Positions 41,494-42,616 of a stretch of 42,616 nt of DNA are shown here, one piece after another. Every line of letters starts with the position of its first letter. Position 1 is the stretch's first letter. Both the position numbers and the translations under genes were made by a program. Source of the DNA: Bacillota bacterium (GTDB lineage: Bacteria > Bacillota > SHA-98 > UBA4971); contig DUVA01000225.1 of the NCBI GenBank assembly GCA_012841305.1, forward strand, positions 1 to 42,616, given 5' to 3'. The notes under the pieces are model-generated. The model did not search any database. It worked only from the letters and a program-made list of their open reading frames with translations, and was not told where the DNA came from.

Positions 41494-42616
41494 CACCGCT
41501 GTCCTGCTTTCGTTTGTGACTACCTGCCTCAAGATACGCGACAAGTGCCACGATATCTGCAGGCGTCACACCGGATATTCTGGCCGCCTGTCCAAGAGAT
41601 CTGGGATCTACGGCAGTCAATTTCTCTCTTGCTTCCCTGGAAAGCCCATGAATCAGCGAGTAATCTGTGCTCCTCGGTATCTTGCGTGTTTCAAGACGTT
41701 GAGTTCGGTCTATTTGACTCATCTGTTTTCTAATGTAGCCGGCATACTTCAACTCTATTTCCACTACAAGAATTACGTCTTTGGGCAACTTGACTCTGTC
41801 CTTATCAATCGCAGCCAGAGATTGATAGCTGACTTCCGGACGTGACAACAAGTCCCCCAGCGAAGTCTGGGATTGCACAGGCGCAGTCCCTATTTCTTCC
41901 AGAAGTTTTGCGGTAGCTGCATCCCCAGGAACGATTGTGGCCTTGAGTCTTTCGAGTTCGTCTTGGATTTGCCGGCGTCTCTTGCAGAACATCTCGTATC
42001 GCTCCTCGGGAACCAGACCTAAAGCAAATCCCTTATCAGTCAGCCTCAAATCCGCATTGTCTTGTCTAAGAGTCAAACGGTACTCCACACGGGAGGTCAT
42101 CATCCGGTAAGGTTCTTTCGTTCCTTTTGTGACTAGGTCATCAATGAGCACCCCAACATATGCCTCTGAGCGTCCTAACACGAAAGGTTCCTGTCCTCGT
42201 AGCTTCAAAACTGCATTAATCCCTGCGATGAGGCCTTGACTTGCAGCTTCCTCATAGCCTGATGTCCCATTGATTTGTCCGGCAGTAAACAGACCTGGCA
42301 CCTTCTTCACTTCCAGCCATGGAGATATTTCGGTAGGAACCAGACAGTCATACTCTATTGCATATCCGGGACGCACAATTTCCGCATCTTCCAAACCAGG
42401 AACACTGTGGACTATCTCTCTTTGAGTGTCTTTCGGCAGGCTTGTCGATAGGCCTCCCAGGTACACGATTTCTCCCGTTCTTGTCTCAGGCTCCAGAAAT
42501 ACCTGGTGCCTTTGTCGGTCAGGAAACTCCATCACCTTTGTCTCAATGGAAGGGCAATAACGGGGTCCACGCCCTGTGATAGCCCCTGTATAAAGCGGCG
42601 CTTTGGAGAGATTGGC
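41477..42616 (-). CDS. mnmG: tRNA uridine-5-carboxymethylaminomethyl modification enzyme MnmG (5' part missing)
   Basis: The C-terminal 379 residues of MnmG (GidA), which with MnmE modifies U34 of certain tRNAs using FAD, glycine or ammonium and methylene-THF. Marks: LYTGAITGRGPRYCPSIETK at the right edge, HQVFLEPET, LFTAGQINGTSGYEEAASQG (FAD), MTSRVEYRLTLRQDNADLRL and the C-terminal helical domain (EIELKYAGYIRKQMSQI, GVTPADIVALVAYL). Its N-terminal FAD domain lies beyond the window. mnmE, jag, yidC, rnpA, rpmH and oriC are expected next to the right. Confidence 0.97.
   Translation of the reverse strand, partial: ANLSKAPLYTGAITGRGPRYCPSIETKVMEFPDRQRHQVFLEPETRTGEIVYLGGLSTSLPKDTQREIVHSVPGLEDAEIVRPGYAIEYDCLVPTEISPWLEVKKVPGLFTAGQINGTSGYEEAASQGLIAGINAVLKLRGQEPFVLGRSEAYVGVLIDDLVTKGTKEPYRMMTSRVEYRLTLRQDNADLRLTDKGFALGLVPEERYEMFCKRRRQIQDELERLKATIVPGDAATAKLLEEIGTAPVQSQTSLGDLLSRPEVSYQSLAAIDKDRVKLPKDVILVVEIELKYAGYIRKQMSQIDRTQRLETRKIPRSTDYSLIHGLSREAREKLTAVDPRSLGQAARISGVTPADIVALVAYLEAGSHKRKQDSGDADGI

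Overview
The window is an origin-proximal stretch of chromosome from a spore-forming member of the Bacillota (a Clostridia-like anaerobe is the best guess). The signs are a LonC-type sporulation protease, a YyaC-type spore protein, a Noc/ParA/ParB set with parS sites, a T-box and a glycine riboswitch, and strong GGAGG ribosome-binding sites with many GTG and TTG starts. Most genes lie on the minus strand. The order mnmG-rsmG-noc-parA-parB at the right edge implies that oriC lies just beyond the right end, so most transcription runs with replication. No tRNA or rRNA was recognised.

Left block (1-9175, all minus): LonC (cut by the edge), rplI, a YybS-type membrane protein and a MazG-like protein form one operon. 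rpsF-ssb-rpsR is a second operon with a clear promoter (4688-4716) and terminator (3510-3536). Then come ychF with its DUF951 partner, an MscS channel, a small holin-like membrane protein and glycerate 2-kinase.

Glycine/lipoate block (9262-17150, minus): a tandem glycine riboswitch with terminator controls gcvT-gcvH-gcvPA-gcvPB. Two adjacent radical SAM genes and a LipM-type octanoyltransferase follow. The pair looks like the two-protein lipoyl synthase LipS1/LipS2, which would make the lipoyl group carried by GcvH; no LipA is present here. A parS site lies between gcvH and gcvT.

Middle block (17150-34000): a DUF554 protein and a stand-alone pyruvate-kinase C-terminal domain (plus); T-box-controlled archaeal/eukaryotic-type proS (plus); threonine aldolase, a thymidylate kinase lacking the Walker A lysine, DUF6504, a PLP aminotransferase, an AtpZ-like protein, a VanW protein and a YkvI transporter (minus); yyaC (plus); YkuS, a phosphoribosyltransferase, a bactofilin, an M23 peptidase and DUF4446 (minus).

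Accessory block (34000-38000) has no intact gene. It holds a perfect Noc-binding palindrome, an array of six degenerate GC-alternating repeats, a decayed IS200/IS605 element (broken tnpA and tnpB) whose right end sits 25 bp from a perfect 24-bp parS palindrome, a second left-end remnant of that IS, and two of four copies of a non-coding nested mobile element. Comparing the four copies (19591-19806, 23009-23148, 35159-35396, 37359-37883) shows filled and empty insertion sites, 6-bp target duplications and one apparent recombination product.

Right block (37896-42616, minus): parAB terminator, parB (with an internal parS and a GQRR motif instead of GERR), parA, noc, rsmG and partial mnmG.
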